DNA of 64,000 nt from Micromonospora ureilytica (GTDB lineage Bacteria > Actinomycetota > Actinomycetes > Mycobacteriales > Micromonosporaceae): NCBI RefSeq assembly GCF_015751765.1, contig NZ_JADOTX010000001.1:6882001-6946000 (forward strand), given 5' to 3'. The notes beneath the pieces are model-generated. The model was not told the origin of the DNA. It saw only the letters and a program-made list of their open reading frames with translations, and ran no database searches. A program made the translations under genes and the position numbers. This document shows, piece after piece, positions 39,536 to 50,866 of this stretch. Within the stretch, counting starts at the first letter, position 1, and every line of letters begins with the position of its first letter.

Positions 39536-40777
39536 GTGACCTCCAATCCGTACCCCCTGGGTTTGCGGCTGCACGGGCGGCGGGTGGTCGTGGTGGGCGG
39601 TGGCGCGGTCGCCACCCGGCGGGTCCCCGCGCTGCTCGACGCCGGCGCGGACGTCCTGCTGGTGGCCCCGGAGCTGACCCCGGCGCTGCGTGCCCGGGCC
39701 GACGCGGGTCGGCTGCACTGGGTGCCGCGCCGGTTCGTGCCGGAGGACCTGGACGGCGCGTGGCTGGTCCACGTGGCGATCGACGACCCGCTGGCGGCGG
39801 CCTCGGTGAGCGCCGTGGCCGCCGAGCGGCGGATCTTCTGCGTCCGGGCCGACGACCGGACCGCCGCCACCGCCTGGACGCCGGCGGTGACCAGGCACGG
39901 CCCGGTCACCGTGGCAGTGTTCGGCGGCGGCGACCCGCGCCGTGCGATGACCGTGCGCGACGCGATCCGCGACCTCCTCGCGGTCCGCCTGGCGCCGGAC
40001 GGGAGCGCTGGCCGGCCCGACGCCTCGGCCGAGACGACAGGCGGGCGGCAGTCCGGCCGGGTGGCGCTGGTCGGGGCCGGGCCGGGCGACCCGGAGCTGA
40101 TCACCGTGAAGGGCTGGCGGCTGCTCACCGAGGCCGACGTGGTGGTCGCCGACCGCCTGGTGCCCGGGCTGCTCCTCGACGAGCTACGCCCGGACGTCGA
40201 GCTGGTGGACGCCTCGAAGATCCCCTACGGCCCGTCCCGGGCCCAGGAGGAGATCAACCAGATCCTGGTCGACCGTGCCCTGGCCGGTGCCTTCGTGGTG
40301 CGGCTCAAGGGCGGCGACCCGTACGTCTTCGGGCGGGGCGGCGAGGAGCTGCTGGCCTGCGCGGCGGCCGGCGTGCCGGTGACTGTGGTGCCCGGGGTGA
40401 CCAGCTCGATCGCCGCGCCGGCCGCAGCGGGCATCCCGGTCACCCATCGGGGGGTGGCGCACGAGTTCACAGTGGTCTCCGGACACCTGGCACCCGACTC
40501 GCCGGCCTCACTGGTGCGCTGGGACGCCCTCGCCGGCCTGCACGGCACCCTGGTGATCCTGATGGGGCTCAAGAACCTTGCCGCCATCACGGCCACCCTG
40601 ATCGCCCACGGTCGGTCACCGGAGACGCCGGCCGCCGTCGTCCAGGAAGCCACGACGGGCACCCAGCGGGTCCTGCGGTCCACGTTGGGCGAGGTGGCCG
40701 CCGACCTGCTCGCCGCCGACCTGCGCCCGCCCGCGGTAGTCGTGCTGGGCGACGTGGTGGGCGCACTCGACGGCTGA
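39536..40777 (+). CDS. cysG: Siroheme/precorrin-2 synthase (CysG/CobA-type)
   Basis: 413 residues from GTG 39536. The N-terminal 150 residues are the precorrin-2 dehydrogenase Rossmann domain (RRVVVVGGGAVATRRVPAL, then VTVAVFGGGDPRRAM). The C-terminal part from about 170 is uroporphyrinogen-III C-methyltransferase (VALVGAGPGDPELITVKGWR, VYADRLV-type VVADRLVPG, VVRLKGGDPYVFGRGGEEL, VVPGVTSSIAAPAAAGIPVTHRG). It starts the branch to siroheme and B12. It follows cobT and ends at a palindromic terminator. Confidence 0.93.
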   Translation: MTSNPYPLGLRLHGRRVVVVGGGAVATRRVPALLDAGADVLLVAPELTPALRARADAGRLHWVPRRFVPEDLDGAWLVHVAIDDPLAAASVSAVAAERRIFCVRADDRTAATAWTPAVTRHGPVTVAVFGGGDPRRAMTVRDAIRDLLAVRLAPDGSAGRPDASAETTGGRQSGRVALVGAGPGDPELITVKGWRLLTEADVVVADRLVPGLLLDELRPDVELVDASKIPYGPSRAQEEINQILVDRALAGAFVVRLKGGDPYVFGRGGEELLACAAAGVPVTVVPGVTSSIAAPAAAGIPVTHRGVAHEFTVVSGHLAPDSPASLVRWDALAGLHGTLVILMGLKNLAAITATLIAHGRSPETPAAVVQEATTGTQRVLRSTLGEVAADLLAADLRPPAVVVLGDVVGALDG

Positions 40778-40805
40778 CCGGCGACCGAACGCGCCAGCAG
40801 GCTAG

Positions 40806-40850
40806 ATCTTGGACAGTTTCCGTTAGCACGTAACGGAAACTGTCCAAGAT
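40806..40850 (+). repeat. Palindrome with ATCTTG core after cysG
   Basis: A perfect 20-bp stem (arm ATCTTGGACAGTTTCCGTTA, 40806-40825 with 40831-40850) around a 5-base loop, 28 bases after the cysG stop. It is probably a transcription terminator and related in core sequence to the palindromes at 21.4 and 25.8 kb. Confidence 0.85.
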
Positions 40851-40886
40851 TGCCAACTGCGGTGGTTGTCGGTGGCTGTGGACACA

Positions 40887-42182
40887 ATGTCGCTCATGCT
40901 CACCGTGAAGGATCCTCACGAGACGTGGCGAACAAAATTGCTGACACCCGTCGCGCAGCGATGCGAAAGCCCCGGCCTGACCACCACCTTCGAGGACCTT
41001 CCCTCAAGGTGGCGCGATGCTCCGGTCCGGACGCTGAGGTGCGGGGACGTCGACGGCTCCTGGGCCGTCCTGGTCACTGTGGTCCGTGGCTATCGCCAAC
41101 AGCCGGGCGACTCGCTCGTCGGCAACGAGTTCGGCCGTGACCCGCACACCGCCTACGACCTGGAATCGCCCGGCGACCTGGTGTACGAGGTGCAGGTGAC
41201 CGAGGACGACGGGTCCGACGAGTACGAGCTGCTGGCGTTCCGGCTCTTCGGCGACCCGCAGGAGGCCGGGGCGGAGGTGCTGCGGTGGGCGGGGAAGAAG
41301 GCGGCTTACTCGGTCAGCCCGTCGGTCGAGCGGGCCGAGACACGGCAGCGCCGGGACCGTCGACAGTTCGACAATCGCCAGGCCAGCGCGGCATCGCCGC
41401 TGGTCCGGATCGGCGTGGTGTCGGACGAGGCCGCCGCAGACCTCGACGCCATCGACAGGTCCGCGTTGTGCTGGCACTTCCCGCGCGGGAACACAGGTGC
41501 CTACCTGCGGTCCGCGGTGGTCGCACTGGCCGGCTACGACGAACAGCGGCCGCACCTGCGGGGCCGGTGGCTCACCGCACGGGTCGAGGGCGAGGATTTG
41601 GTCCTCGGCGTCGACGACCTGATCCCGGCCAACCAGCGGCACCGCTGGGACAGCGCCCGCTGGCTGTGGGACCGCCGACAGGCGGACACCCCGGCAGGGC
41701 TTCGCTGGCAGGTCGACCGGGTCGAGCAGGCCGCCCCTGCGGTCGCGGCCGTCCGCCGTGGCGCGTTGCTTGAGGCGTTGACCAACGCCGGGGTGGAGAC
41801 GGACCCGGAACTCGAGGCGTTGCTGACCGGGGTGCCGTACCGGCTCTCCGACGCCGAACTCACCCCGACCTGGGTGGCGAACCTGTACCGCGGTCTCGCC
41901 GACCTCGCGCCCTGGCGGCTGGACGCGGCGTACCGAGGTTGGCGTGACGGCCGGCAGGCACAGGGGCTTCCGGTCCAGGACCCGGTTGTCCTGTTCGGCC
42001 TCGGCGGCGTCGGCGCGGCCCGTAAACCGAAGCTCGCGCTCGACCACACCGGGGACGCCCCTCTGCTCTGCCTGATCCACAGCGGCAGCAACGCGGTGCT
42101 GCCGTACGCGCACTGGACGGTGCCCATCGACCTCGACGCCCACCTGTACGGGTGGCGACCGAACCTGCCGTACCCACACTGA
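40887..42182 (+). CDS. Hypothetical protein (431 aa)
   Basis: Start ATG 40887 or 40896; no clear ribosome binding site. The sequence has no recognised domain. Features: a long beta-rich N-terminal half (LRCGDVDGSWAVLVTVVRGY, TAYDLESPGDLVYEVQVTED), a helical charged centre (AYSVSPSVERAETRQRRDRR) and a C-terminal part with VGAARKPKLALDHTGDAPLL. Isolated between terminators, so a single-gene unit. I cannot assign a function. Confidence 0.6.
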   Translation: MSLMLTVKDPHETWRTKLLTPVAQRCESPGLTTTFEDLPSRWRDAPVRTLRCGDVDGSWAVLVTVVRGYRQQPGDSLVGNEFGRDPHTAYDLESPGDLVYEVQVTEDDGSDEYELLAFRLFGDPQEAGAEVLRWAGKKAAYSVSPSVERAETRQRRDRRQFDNRQASAASPLVRIGVVSDEAAADLDAIDRSALCWHFPRGNTGAYLRSAVVALAGYDEQRPHLRGRWLTARVEGEDLVLGVDDLIPANQRHRWDSARWLWDRRQADTPAGLRWQVDRVEQAAPAVAAVRRGALLEALTNAGVETDPELEALLTGVPYRLSDAELTPTWVANLYRGLADLAPWRLDAAYRGWRDGRQAQGLPVQDPVVLFGLGGVGAARKPKLALDHTGDAPLLCLIHSGSNAVLPYAHWTVPIDLDAHLYGWRPNLPYPH

Positions 42183-42184
42183 CC

Positions 42185-42218
42185 GAAGGGGCCGGAGCGC
42201 AAGCGCTCCGGCCCCTTC
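42185..42218. terminator. Bidirectional terminator
   Basis: A perfect 15-bp stem GAAGGGGCCGGAGCG / CGCTCCGGCCCCTTC with a 4-base loop between the convergent hypothetical gene and the otsB-GH15 gene. Confidence 0.9.
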
Positions 42219-42234
42219 ACACGTGCTGTCGAAA

Positions 42235-44844
42235 CTACTGCTTGAGCATGTTGTCCAGCAGCAGGGCACAGCGGATCAACCCGAGGTGGCTGTACGCCTG
42301 CGGGTGGTTGCCCAGGCCGCGCTCGGCGAGCGGGTCGTACTGCTCGGGGAGCAGCCCGGTCGGGCCGGCGGTCAGCACCATCTGCGCGAACAGCTCCTCG
42401 GCGTCGGTGCGGCGGCCGGTGCGCAGGTACGCCTCGATCAGCCATGCCGTGCAGATGTGGAAACCGCCCTCACGACCGGGCAGGCCGTCGTCCCAGTGGT
42501 AGCGGTAGACGACCGGGCCGCTGCGCAGGTCAGCCTCGATCCGCAGGACGGTGGACAGGAAGCGCGGGTCGTCGCCCGGGAGCAGGCCGGAGAGCCCGAT
42601 CCAGAGTGACGAGGCGTCCATGTCCTCGTCCCCGTACGCGACGCTGTACGCCTCGACGTCGGAGTGCCAGCCGTGCTCCAACACGTTGGCGCCGATCCGG
42701 TCCCGCAGGTCCTTCCACTCGGGCCGGTCCTCGCCGCCGTGCTCGCGCATCACGTGCAGTGCGCGGTCGACGGTCATCCAGCACATCACCTTGGAGAACA
42801 CGTGGTGCCGGGGTGGCAGCCGGGCCTCCCAGATGCCGTGGTCGGGCTCGTGCCAGCGGCGGCGGACCGCCTCGACCATGTTCTCCAGGACCCGCCACTC
42901 GTCGTCGCGGACCGAACCGCGAGCGTCGGCGACGGCCGCGATCAGGTCGGCGATCGGGCCGAAGACGTCCAGCTGCAACTGGTGGTTGGCGAGGTTGCCG
43001 ACCCGGACCGGACGGGAGCCGGCGTACCCGGGCAGCGTGTCGATGACCGCCTCGGCGCCCAGCTCGTAGCCGTCGATGGTGTAGAGCGGGTGCAGGCGCT
43101 CCGGGTGCCCGCCGGTGCGCTCGATGCAGCCGTCCACCCAGCGCAGCAGCGCCTCGGCCTCCTCGACGGAACCCAGGTCGACAAGCGCGCGGGCGGTCAG
43201 CGCGGCGTCGCGCAGCCAGCAGTAGCGGTAGTCCCAGTTGCGTACCCCGCCCAGCTCCTCGGGGAGCGAGGTGGTCGCCGCCGCCAGGATCGAGCCGGTG
43301 GCTTCGTGGCAGAGCCCGCGCAGGGTGAGGGCGCTGCGCGCGACCAGGTCACGAGCGGTGGACGGCAGCCGCAGCGAGGCCACCCAGTCCTTCCACGGCT
43401 GCTCGGCGGCGGCCTGACGCTCGTGGATCGGCACCCGGTGGTGCTCCAGGCTGTGCGTGCCGAAGCGCAGCTCCAACACGACCTGCCCACCGGCGGCGGA
43501 GAGGTCGACGATCGCCTTGGCGGTCTCGTACCCGCCGTCGTTGCCGACCTCCCACTCCACCCCGGGGGCGTAGAGCGCGACCGGCTCGTTGGAGCCGAGC
43601 ACCAGCAGACCGTCGCCGATCGGCTGCAACTGCACGGCGACCTGACCGAACTCGGGCCTCGGCGCGAACTCCACCTTGGCCTTGCCACTGCCGGTCAGCA
43701 CCCGGACCAGTGTCGAGTCGCCGGTGATGACCGCCGGGCTGTCGTCCGGGGTGGTCTCCCGGGCCGGCTTGTCCAGCCAGTCGGTGACGGTGAGCCCGGA
43801 CCAGCGAGTTTCCACGGTCATCGTGCCGGAGCGGTAGCGCTGACCCAGCGGGATGCCGCCGCGCTCCGGGGCGACGCTGAAGTGACCGGCCGGGCTGCCA
43901 CCGACCAGGTCGGCGAAGATCGCCGCCGAGTCCGGCTTGGGGTGGCAGAGCCAGCTCACCTTGGCCTCGGGGGTGAGCAGAGCGACGGTACGACCGTTGG
44001 CCAGCATGGAGTGCCGTTCGATCGGCACCGCCCGCTCGCCGAACAGCCAGTGCCGTCGGGTCTCCAGCAGCAGCGCCAGCGACCGAGCGGCCTCCAGCGG
44101 GTCGGCGACCCGGTAGCTGGCCTTGGTGTCCCCGGGGCCAATCTTGATGCCGAGGTCGGGACCGTGCAGGTGACCGAACGCGTTCTCGTCGGTGATGTCG
44201 TCGCCGATGAACAGCACCGCGCTGGAGGCGAGTTGGGTCCGCAACTGGTCGAGTGCGGTGCCCTTGTGGGTGGCCACGACGGACAGCTCGATGACCTCCT
44301 TGCCCTGGGTCACCGTGACGCCGTCGAAGGTGGCCGGGCCGTTACGGACCGCCTCGATGGCGGCGGCGGCCACCTGCGGGTCGACCCCACGGGTGTGCAC
44401 CGCGACGCTTGCCGGCTTGCGTTCCAGCCGGATGCCCGGATGCTTGGCGGCGATCTCGCGAAGCGAGTTGCGCACCTGCTGGCGAACCGCGACCAGCTCG
44501 GGGGAGAGCCGTTCGACGAAGCCGATGTCGAACTCGGAGCCGTGGCTGCCGACGAGGTGCACCTCGCTGGGCAGCCGGGAGAGTGCGGCCAGGTCGCGCA
44601 GCGCCCGACCGGAGACCACCGCCACGGTGGTCTGCGGCAACGCGGCAAGCGCGCGGACCGCGGCCACCGACTCGGGCAGCGGGACGGCTGTGCTCGGGTC
44701 CTCCACGATCGGCGCCAGCGTGCCGTCATAGTCGCAGGCGACCAGGAGCTGGGGGACCCGGGCGATCCGGCCGATGGCGGAGCGCAACTCGGGGTCCATG
44801 ACCCCGGTGGCGATTGCCGCCCCATCGTTGACGGGCGTGTTCAC
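42235..44844 (-). CDS. otsB: Trehalose-6-phosphate phosphatase fused to a GH15 glycosidase
   Basis: 869 residues from GTG 44844. Residues 1-270 are an HAD phosphatase: the catalytic pair in [11 protein letters not shown], then GHGSE-like VGSHGSEFD, and [11 protein letters not shown]. It removes phosphate from trehalose-6-phosphate. From about 280, residues [20 protein letters not shown] open a GH15 glycosidase with [23 protein letters not shown] and an (alpha/alpha)6 barrel. In mycobacteria this family acts as a trehalase. One protein could therefore make and split trehalose. It overlaps otsA by 4 bases, so both are co-translated. Whether the GH15 part is active is not certain. Confidence 0.9.
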   Translation of the reverse strand: MNTPVNDGAAIATGVMDPELRSAIGRIARVPQLLVACDYDGTLAPIVEDPSTAVPLPESVAAVRALAALPQTTVAVVSGRALRDLAALSRLPSEVHLVGSHGSEFDIGFVERLSPELVAVRQQVRNSLREIAAKHPGIRLERKPASVAVHTRGVDPQVAAAAIEAVRNGPATFDGVTVTQGKEVIELSVVATHKGTALDQLRTQLASSAVLFIGDDITDENAFGHLHGPDLGIKIGPGDTKASYRVADPLEAARSLALLLETRRHWLFGERAVPIERHSMLANGRTVALLTPEAKVSWLCHPKPDSAAIFADLVGGSPAGHFSVAPERGGIPLGQRYRSGTMTVETRWSGLTVTDWLDKPARETTPDDSPAVITGDSTLVRVLTGSGKAKVEFAPRPEFGQVAVQLQPIGDGLLVLGSNEPVALYAPGVEWEVGNDGGYETAKAIVDLSAAGGQVVLELRFGTHSLEHHRVPIHERQAAAEQPWKDWVASLRLPSTARDLVARSALTLRGLCHEATGSILAAATTSLPEELGGVRNWDYRYCWLRDAALTARALVDLGSVEEAEALLRWVDGCIERTGGHPERLHPLYTIDGYELGAEAVIDTLPGYAGSRPVRVGNLANHQLQLDVFGPIADLIAAVADARGSVRDDEWRVLENMVEAVRRRWHEPDHGIWEARLPPRHHVFSKVMCWMTVDRALHVMREHGGEDRPEWKDLRDRIGANVLEHGWHSDVEAYSVAYGDEDMDASSLWIGLSGLLPGDDPRFLSTVLRIEADLRSGPVVYRYHWDDGLPGREGGFHICTAWLIEAYLRTGRRTDAEELFAQMVLTAGPTGLLPEQYDPLAERGLGNHPQAYSHLGLIRCALLLDNMLKQ

Positions 44845-46241
44845 TCGGCCTCCGCCTCGGGAACTCCGAGCTCCGAGAGGAAAGACTTGGCCCAGTGGCC
44901 CACGTCGTGGGTACGCAGGTGACGTTGCATTGTCCGCATCCGGCGGCGTGCCTCGGTTTTCTCCACGTGCACTGCCCGGAGCAGGGCGTCCTTGACCGCG
45001 TCCGGGTCGTGCGGGTTACACAAAAATGCCTGGCGAAGCTCGGTGGCGGCGCCGGCGAACTCACTGAGGACGAGCGCGCCACCCTGGTCGGCACGTGATG
45101 CTACGTATTCCTTCGCCACGAGGTTCATTCCGTCTCGCAGCGGGGTCACCATCATCACGTCGGCAGCAACGTACATCGCCGCCAGCTCACTGCGACTGTA
45201 CGACTGATGGAGATAATGGACCGCCGGCACGCCGACCCTGCCGAACTCGCCGTTGATCCGACCGACCTCGCGCTCCACCTTGACCCGTAGTGCCTGGTAG
45301 TGCTCCACGCGCTCGCGGCTGGGCGTGGCGACCTGAACCATGACCGCGTCGGGAACTGTCAACTTTCCGTCAGCCAGCAGCTCCCGGAAGGCCTTGAGCC
45401 GCAACTCGATGCCCTTGGTGTAATCCAGCCGGTCCACGCCCAGGATTATCGTCTTCGGATCGCCCAGCTCGGCGCGAATCTGCTTGGCCCGGGCCTGGAT
45501 CGCCGGGTCAGCGGCCATCCGTTCCATCTCCTGGGTGTCGATCGAGATGGGGAAGGCGCCCGCCTTCACCTGCCGACCGTCGACCTGGATCATCTGCCCC
45601 TCGTAGCGCAACCCGAGCAGGTGCCGGGCCAGCCGGACGAAGTTCTGCGCCGCCAGCCGCTGCTGGAAACCGACCAGGTCGGCGCCGAGCAGACCGCGCA
45701 GGATCTCGGTGCGGAACGGCATCTGCATGAACAGCTCGATCGGCGGGAACGGGATGTGCAGGAAGAACCCGATCCGCAGGTCCGGGCGGAGCTCACGGAG
45801 CATCGCCGGCACCAACTGGAGCTGGTAGTCCTGCACCCAGACCGTCGCGCCTTCGGCCGCCACGTCGGCCGCGGCCTCCGCGAACCGGGCGTTGACCAGG
45901 CGGTACGCCTCCCGCCACCGGCGCTTGTAGGCCGGCGTCTCCACCGCGTCGTGGTAGAGCGGCCAGATCGTCGCGTTGGACTGGCCCTCGTAGTAGCGCT
46001 CCAGCTCCTCGGCGCTGAGCGGGACCGGGTGCAGCCGGATCCCCTCCAGGTCGAACGGCTCGGGGGCCGCGCCGGTGCCACCGGCCCAGCCGACCCAGGT
46101 GCCCTTGTGTTCGGCGAGTACGGGGTGCAGCGCGGTGACCAGCCCGCCAGGGCTGCGCCGCCACTGCCGGCCCTCGGGTGTGCTCACCTCGTCGACCGGC
46201 AGACGGTTCGCCACTACGACAAAGGAGCTACGGACGGTCAC
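44841..46241 (-). CDS. otsA: Trehalose-6-phosphate synthase OtsA
   Basis: 466 residues from GTG 46241; GT20 family. It joins a nucleotide glucose to glucose-6-phosphate. Motifs: VANRLPV near 10, WVGWAGG near 50, [20 protein letters not shown] near 130, [28 protein letters not shown] near 262, and the final [12 protein letters not shown](H/Y)D region. It ends overlapping the phosphatase gene, which gives T6P to trehalose in one operon for osmotic and stationary-phase protection. Confidence 0.95.
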   Translation of the reverse strand: MTVRSSFVVVANRLPVDEVSTPEGRQWRRSPGGLVTALHPVLAEHKGTWVGWAGGTGAAPEPFDLEGIRLHPVPLSAEELERYYEGQSNATIWPLYHDAVETPAYKRRWREAYRLVNARFAEAAADVAAEGATVWVQDYQLQLVPAMLRELRPDLRIGFFLHIPFPPIELFMQMPFRTEILRGLLGADLVGFQQRLAAQNFVRLARHLLGLRYEGQMIQVDGRQVKAGAFPISIDTQEMERMAADPAIQARAKQIRAELGDPKTIILGVDRLDYTKGIELRLKAFRELLADGKLTVPDAVMVQVATPSRERVEHYQALRVKVEREVGRINGEFGRVGVPAVHYLHQSYSRSELAAMYVAADVMMVTPLRDGMNLVAKEYVASRADQGGALVLSEFAGAATELRQAFLCNPHDPDAVKDALLRAVHVEKTEARRRMRTMQRHLRTHDVGHWAKSFLSELGVPEAEAE

Positions 46242-46385
46242 GATCGGCCACCTCCGGGTACTGACGGGTCCACCGCGATGAGCGTACTGAGCGTAGCTGC
46301 GGCGTCTTGTGCCCCGTGCCGGAGTCTCCTACCCGCCTCGTACTCCTCGAAATCCTGAAGGTGATCTTGTCGACAACCGCGTCGG

Positions 46386-47048
46386 TCAGAGGTCGATGAT
46401 CGGCCACTCCTTCGGCAGCACCTCGCCCAGCAGCTCCCGCCGATCCGTCATGATCGGCGTGATCGCCCGAGCCGCCTCCATCGCGGCCTGGGCCAGGTCC
46501 ATGGACGGCGCACTCCGCAACCACAGGCCCAGCGCGGCCGAGCAGTCTGCGGTCAGAGCCCTGACCCGCGTCGGGCGTAGAGAGGCAAGGAGGTCCAGCA
46601 CCCACCACCCCTCCTGAGGAGTTTGCCGATAGGCGCTGGCCAGGCAACCCGCTGGGATGACCACCGTCAGTCGGCGATCAGAGGCCACCGAGACTTTGGC
46701 GGCGACCTCCTCGTTACCGCAGGCGAAGGCCAGCAGCGCAGGCGTGTCCAAGACGAATGCCGACCTGCCAGAAGCCAACGCCGGTCTATCCGGCCTGCCC
46801 GCCCTGGGTCCCGCGACGAGAGCACTTAGCTCCGGTGTGATCAGCTCAAGCGCCGCGTCCAACACCCGCCCGGCCTGCTTCAGGTCGGCCGAAGAGAGCG
46901 CGAAGCCCGCCTCCCGGAGTGTGGGCAGGATGCGCTCGTCGGCCATGTCCTTTCGTACGCACTCCGTCACAAAGGCCGAGATGTCCGGTTCCTCGGCCAG
47001 CCGGTCGGCCAGCTCGTCCGGCAGCTCGATGACGAACTCGGTAGACAT
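46386..47048 (-). CDS. Candidate antitoxin-PIN toxin single-chain fusion
   Basis: 220 residues. Residues 1-45 (FVIELPDELADRLAEEP, then SAFVTECVRKDMADERI) look like a ribbon-helix-helix antitoxin. Residues 95-215 carry a PIN-type fold: AFVLDTPALLAFACGN with the first Asp, a VVIPAGCLASAYR region, then a PSMDLAQAAMEAARA Asp and IMTDRREL. The Glu of the second position is not obvious, so nuclease activity is uncertain. Fused antitoxin-toxin chains are unusual; a simple PIN protein with an RHH tail is the other reading. Confidence 0.55.
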   Translation of the reverse strand: MSTEFVIELPDELADRLAEEPDISAFVTECVRKDMADERILPTLREAGFALSSADLKQAGRVLDAALELITPELSALVAGPRAGRPDRPALASGRSAFVLDTPALLAFACGNEEVAAKVSVASDRRLTVVIPAGCLASAYRQTPQEGWWVLDLLASLRPTRVRALTADCSAALGLWLRSAPSMDLAQAAMEAARAITPIMTDRRELLGEVLPKEWPIIDL

Positions 47049-47258
47049 CGAGTCACGATAAAAAGCGGACTGCCGAGTGGCAACGCGGCGCGCCCGCGTA
47101 CTCCTGGGGCGGGGTGATGTGGGCGAAGCGCGCCGTACCTGTCAGGATTGACGATGGCGTGCGCGCGGCCGGCTTCCCGGCCGGCGGCGGCGGGCGGATC
47201 GCACAGCTCGCGCCGCGCCGCCGATCAGCGACAGCAACCGACGGAGGTAGCCCGCACC

Positions 47259-48935
<1,677 letters not shown>

Positions 48936-48947
48936 CCGGCCGAGACG

Positions 48948-49394
48948 GTGTCTGACCGCTTCGTCTACCACTGCACCCTGCGCTGGTCCGACCTGGACGC
49001 GTACGGCCACGTCAACAACTCGCGCTTCCTCACCCTGTACGAGGAGGCGCGGGTCGCGTTGATGTTCGCCGGCGGCCGGGCCTGGGGGGTCGGCTCGTTC
49101 GCCGACGGGGTGGTGATCCGCCGGCACGAGGTCGACTACCTGCGCCCGGTCGACTACGCGCTCGGTCGGGCCACCGCGGAGGCGGCACCCACCGTGCGGA
49201 TCGAGCTGTGGGTGGAGGAGATCCGGGCCTCCCGGTTCACCGTCGCCTACGAGCTGTACGACGGTGAGGTGCTGGCCAGTCGTGCCCGCTCGGTGCTGGT
49301 GCCGTTCGATCTGACCCGCCAGGTGCCCCGGCGGATCACCACCGAGGAACGGGACTTCCTGCTCACGTACGCGCCGCAGGGCGGTGTGGCGTGA
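48948..49394 (+). CDS. Hotdog-fold acyl-CoA thioesterase
   Basis: 148 residues from GTG 48948. Hotdog signature: LRWSDLDAYGHVNNSRFLTLYEEAR, with the catalytic Asp in the WSDLDAYGHVNN loop, then VVIRRHEVDYLRPVDYA and FTVAYELYDGEVLASRARSV. It is a 4-hydroxybenzoyl-CoA-thioesterase-type enzyme that hydrolyses acyl-CoA. It starts just after ettA and overlaps the next gene by 4 bases, an arrangement seen in other actinobacteria. Confidence 0.88.
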   Translation: MSDRFVYHCTLRWSDLDAYGHVNNSRFLTLYEEARVALMFAGGRAWGVGSFADGVVIRRHEVDYLRPVDYALGRATAEAAPTVRIELWVEEIRASRFTVAYELYDGEVLASRARSVLVPFDLTRQVPRRITTEERDFLLTYAPQGGVA

Positions 49395-50128
49395 CCCGGC
49401 CGGGCATGGCTGAGCCTGGCCGGGTGGCGGCGTCCACGCATGGTGTCGCCGGGGTGGCGGACGCGGGCGCCTTCCTGGCCCGGCTGGTCCGGCTGGATCC
49501 GGTCGCGCCGGTCCGGCTGCGGCCGGCCGGCGCACCCGGCCGGGTCGCGCTGTGGGCCCGGCTGCCGTGGCAGGTTCTGGTGGTCCGCACGGTTGCCGGC
49601 GGGCCGGCCGACGGTGCCGCCGAGGACGTCACGGTGGCGGCCACGGAGCTGCTCGCCGAGCTGGAGCGCGGCGGCGCGGCCCTGCCGACCCGCCGGGACG
49701 CCCAGTGGCGGTGGCCGCTGCCGCCGATGCGGAGCCGCCAGGTGGAGGCGCTGCCCGTCGCCGAGTTGCGACGGATCGCGGACGCGGCGGCCGGCACCCT
49801 GCGGACGGCGAGCGAGCAGGGTGTGGCCGGCCGTGCCGTGGGCCAGCGGGCCCTGCGTGACGCGTTGCTCGACCACGTGGCGGTGCTGATCACCCCGGAC
49901 GGGGCGCCCGCCGCGCCGGTCGAGGTGCCGCAGCGGCTGGTGCAGGGGGTGGTCCGAATGGGCTTCCTCGGCGCCGCTGACGGCTCGCCGGCCGACGAGG
50001 GCGGGAACGCCGTTCAGGTGCGGGTGGCCGGACGCTGGGTCGGCCTGGTGGGACCGCACGGAGCGGCTTGGTTGCAGAAGGCCACGGATCTTGCCGTGAC
50101 ACCCCTCAGCGCTCGTCCGAACGGATGA
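49391..50128 (+). CDS. Hypothetical protein coupled to thioesterase (245 aa)
   Basis: GTG 49391 overlaps the thioesterase stop. The protein is largely helical with RLVRLDPVAPVRLRPAGAPG, VALWARLPWQVLVVRTV and RDALLDHVAVLITPDGAPA; the last 60 residues are beta-rich and Gly/Ala-rich. No domain is recognised. Conserved linkage to the ettA-thioesterase pair is the only functional hint. Confidence 0.7.
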   Translation: MTRPGMAEPGRVAASTHGVAGVADAGAFLARLVRLDPVAPVRLRPAGAPGRVALWARLPWQVLVVRTVAGGPADGAAEDVTVAATELLAELERGGAALPTRRDAQWRWPLPPMRSRQVEALPVAELRRIADAAAGTLRTASEQGVAGRAVGQRALRDALLDHVAVLITPDGAPAAPVEVPQRLVQGVVRMGFLGAADGSPADEGGNAVQVRVAGRWVGLVGPHGAAWLQKATDLAVTPLSARPNG

Positions 50129-50259
50129 CCCCGAATCATTCTTCTGGTCAGGGGCGGTCGTTGGGGGGGTGCTTCAACCCGGCTGTCCGGGTACCGTCCA
50201 TCCTCGGATCCAACGCACCGTAGGCGTCTGGATCCGCTGGGGAGTGAGGTGCGCGAGCG

Positions 50260-50844
50260 ATGCCGTGGTGGTCATGGCGCCCCGGTCCCGCCGACGGCGG
50301 CGATCCGGAAACCCGAAGCGGGATCACAGTCGACAGTGCGGTCCGGATCGGGCCGCCCAGCCCTCGCCAGCCGGGGGACGACTGCCCGTCCAACGAGCGG
50401 CCAGTGCTGACCGAGATGCCCGCCACCGTCGAGCCGGTGAGTCTGCGCCGGGTCTGTGACGCACTCGACCTGCTCGACGTGCGTTACCTGGCCGACGGCG
50501 ACGGCAACCTGCTGGCGATGTGGGAGCGGCACGCGGTGCTGGTCACCCTCGAAGGTCCGGAGGACGAGATCCTGGTCATGCGGGCACGTCCGCACGCCAC
50601 GGTCCCGCCGGACTGGGCCGACCGGGCGTACCGGGTGGTCAACGAGTGGAACCACACCCGCCGGTTCTGCAAGGCGTACATCGGTGACCCGACCGAACGC
50701 GGTCAGCTACCGATCTACGCCGAGCTCCAGGTGCCACTCGGCGCCGGCACCCACGACGCGCTCCTGGTCGAGATGCTCGACTGCGGCGCGGCGGTCGCCA
50801 CCAGCTTCGTGGACTGGCTGCACGACGAGGGCGCCCTGCTCTGA
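50260..50844 (+). CDS. YbjN domain-containing protein
   Basis: 194 residues from ATG 50260; the first 50 residues are low complexity and the start could be later. The core (VCDALDLLDVRYLADGDGNL, ILVMRARPHATVPPD, AYRVVNEWNHTRRFCKAYIG, LLVEMLDCGAAVATSFVDWL) fits the YbjN/type III secretion chaperone-like fold, with the WNH motif as a marker. Such proteins affect stress responses and surface traits in actinobacteria, but the mechanism is not known. Confidence 0.78.
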   Translation: MPWWSWRPGPADGGDPETRSGITVDSAVRIGPPSPRQPGDDCPSNERPVLTEMPATVEPVSLRRVCDALDLLDVRYLADGDGNLLAMWERHAVLVTLEGPEDEILVMRARPHATVPPDWADRAYRVVNEWNHTRRFCKAYIGDPTERGQLPIYAELQVPLGAGTHDALLVEMLDCGAAVATSFVDWLHDEGALL

Positions 50845-50866
50845 CGCCGCTTCGGGTCGGGCGGTG

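Noticed and set aside
42664..44922. Rightward 752-aa open frame opposite the otsB-GH15 gene
   Set aside because: Antisense shadow; sequence is repetitive Val/Gly/Arg/Asp without any fold signature.
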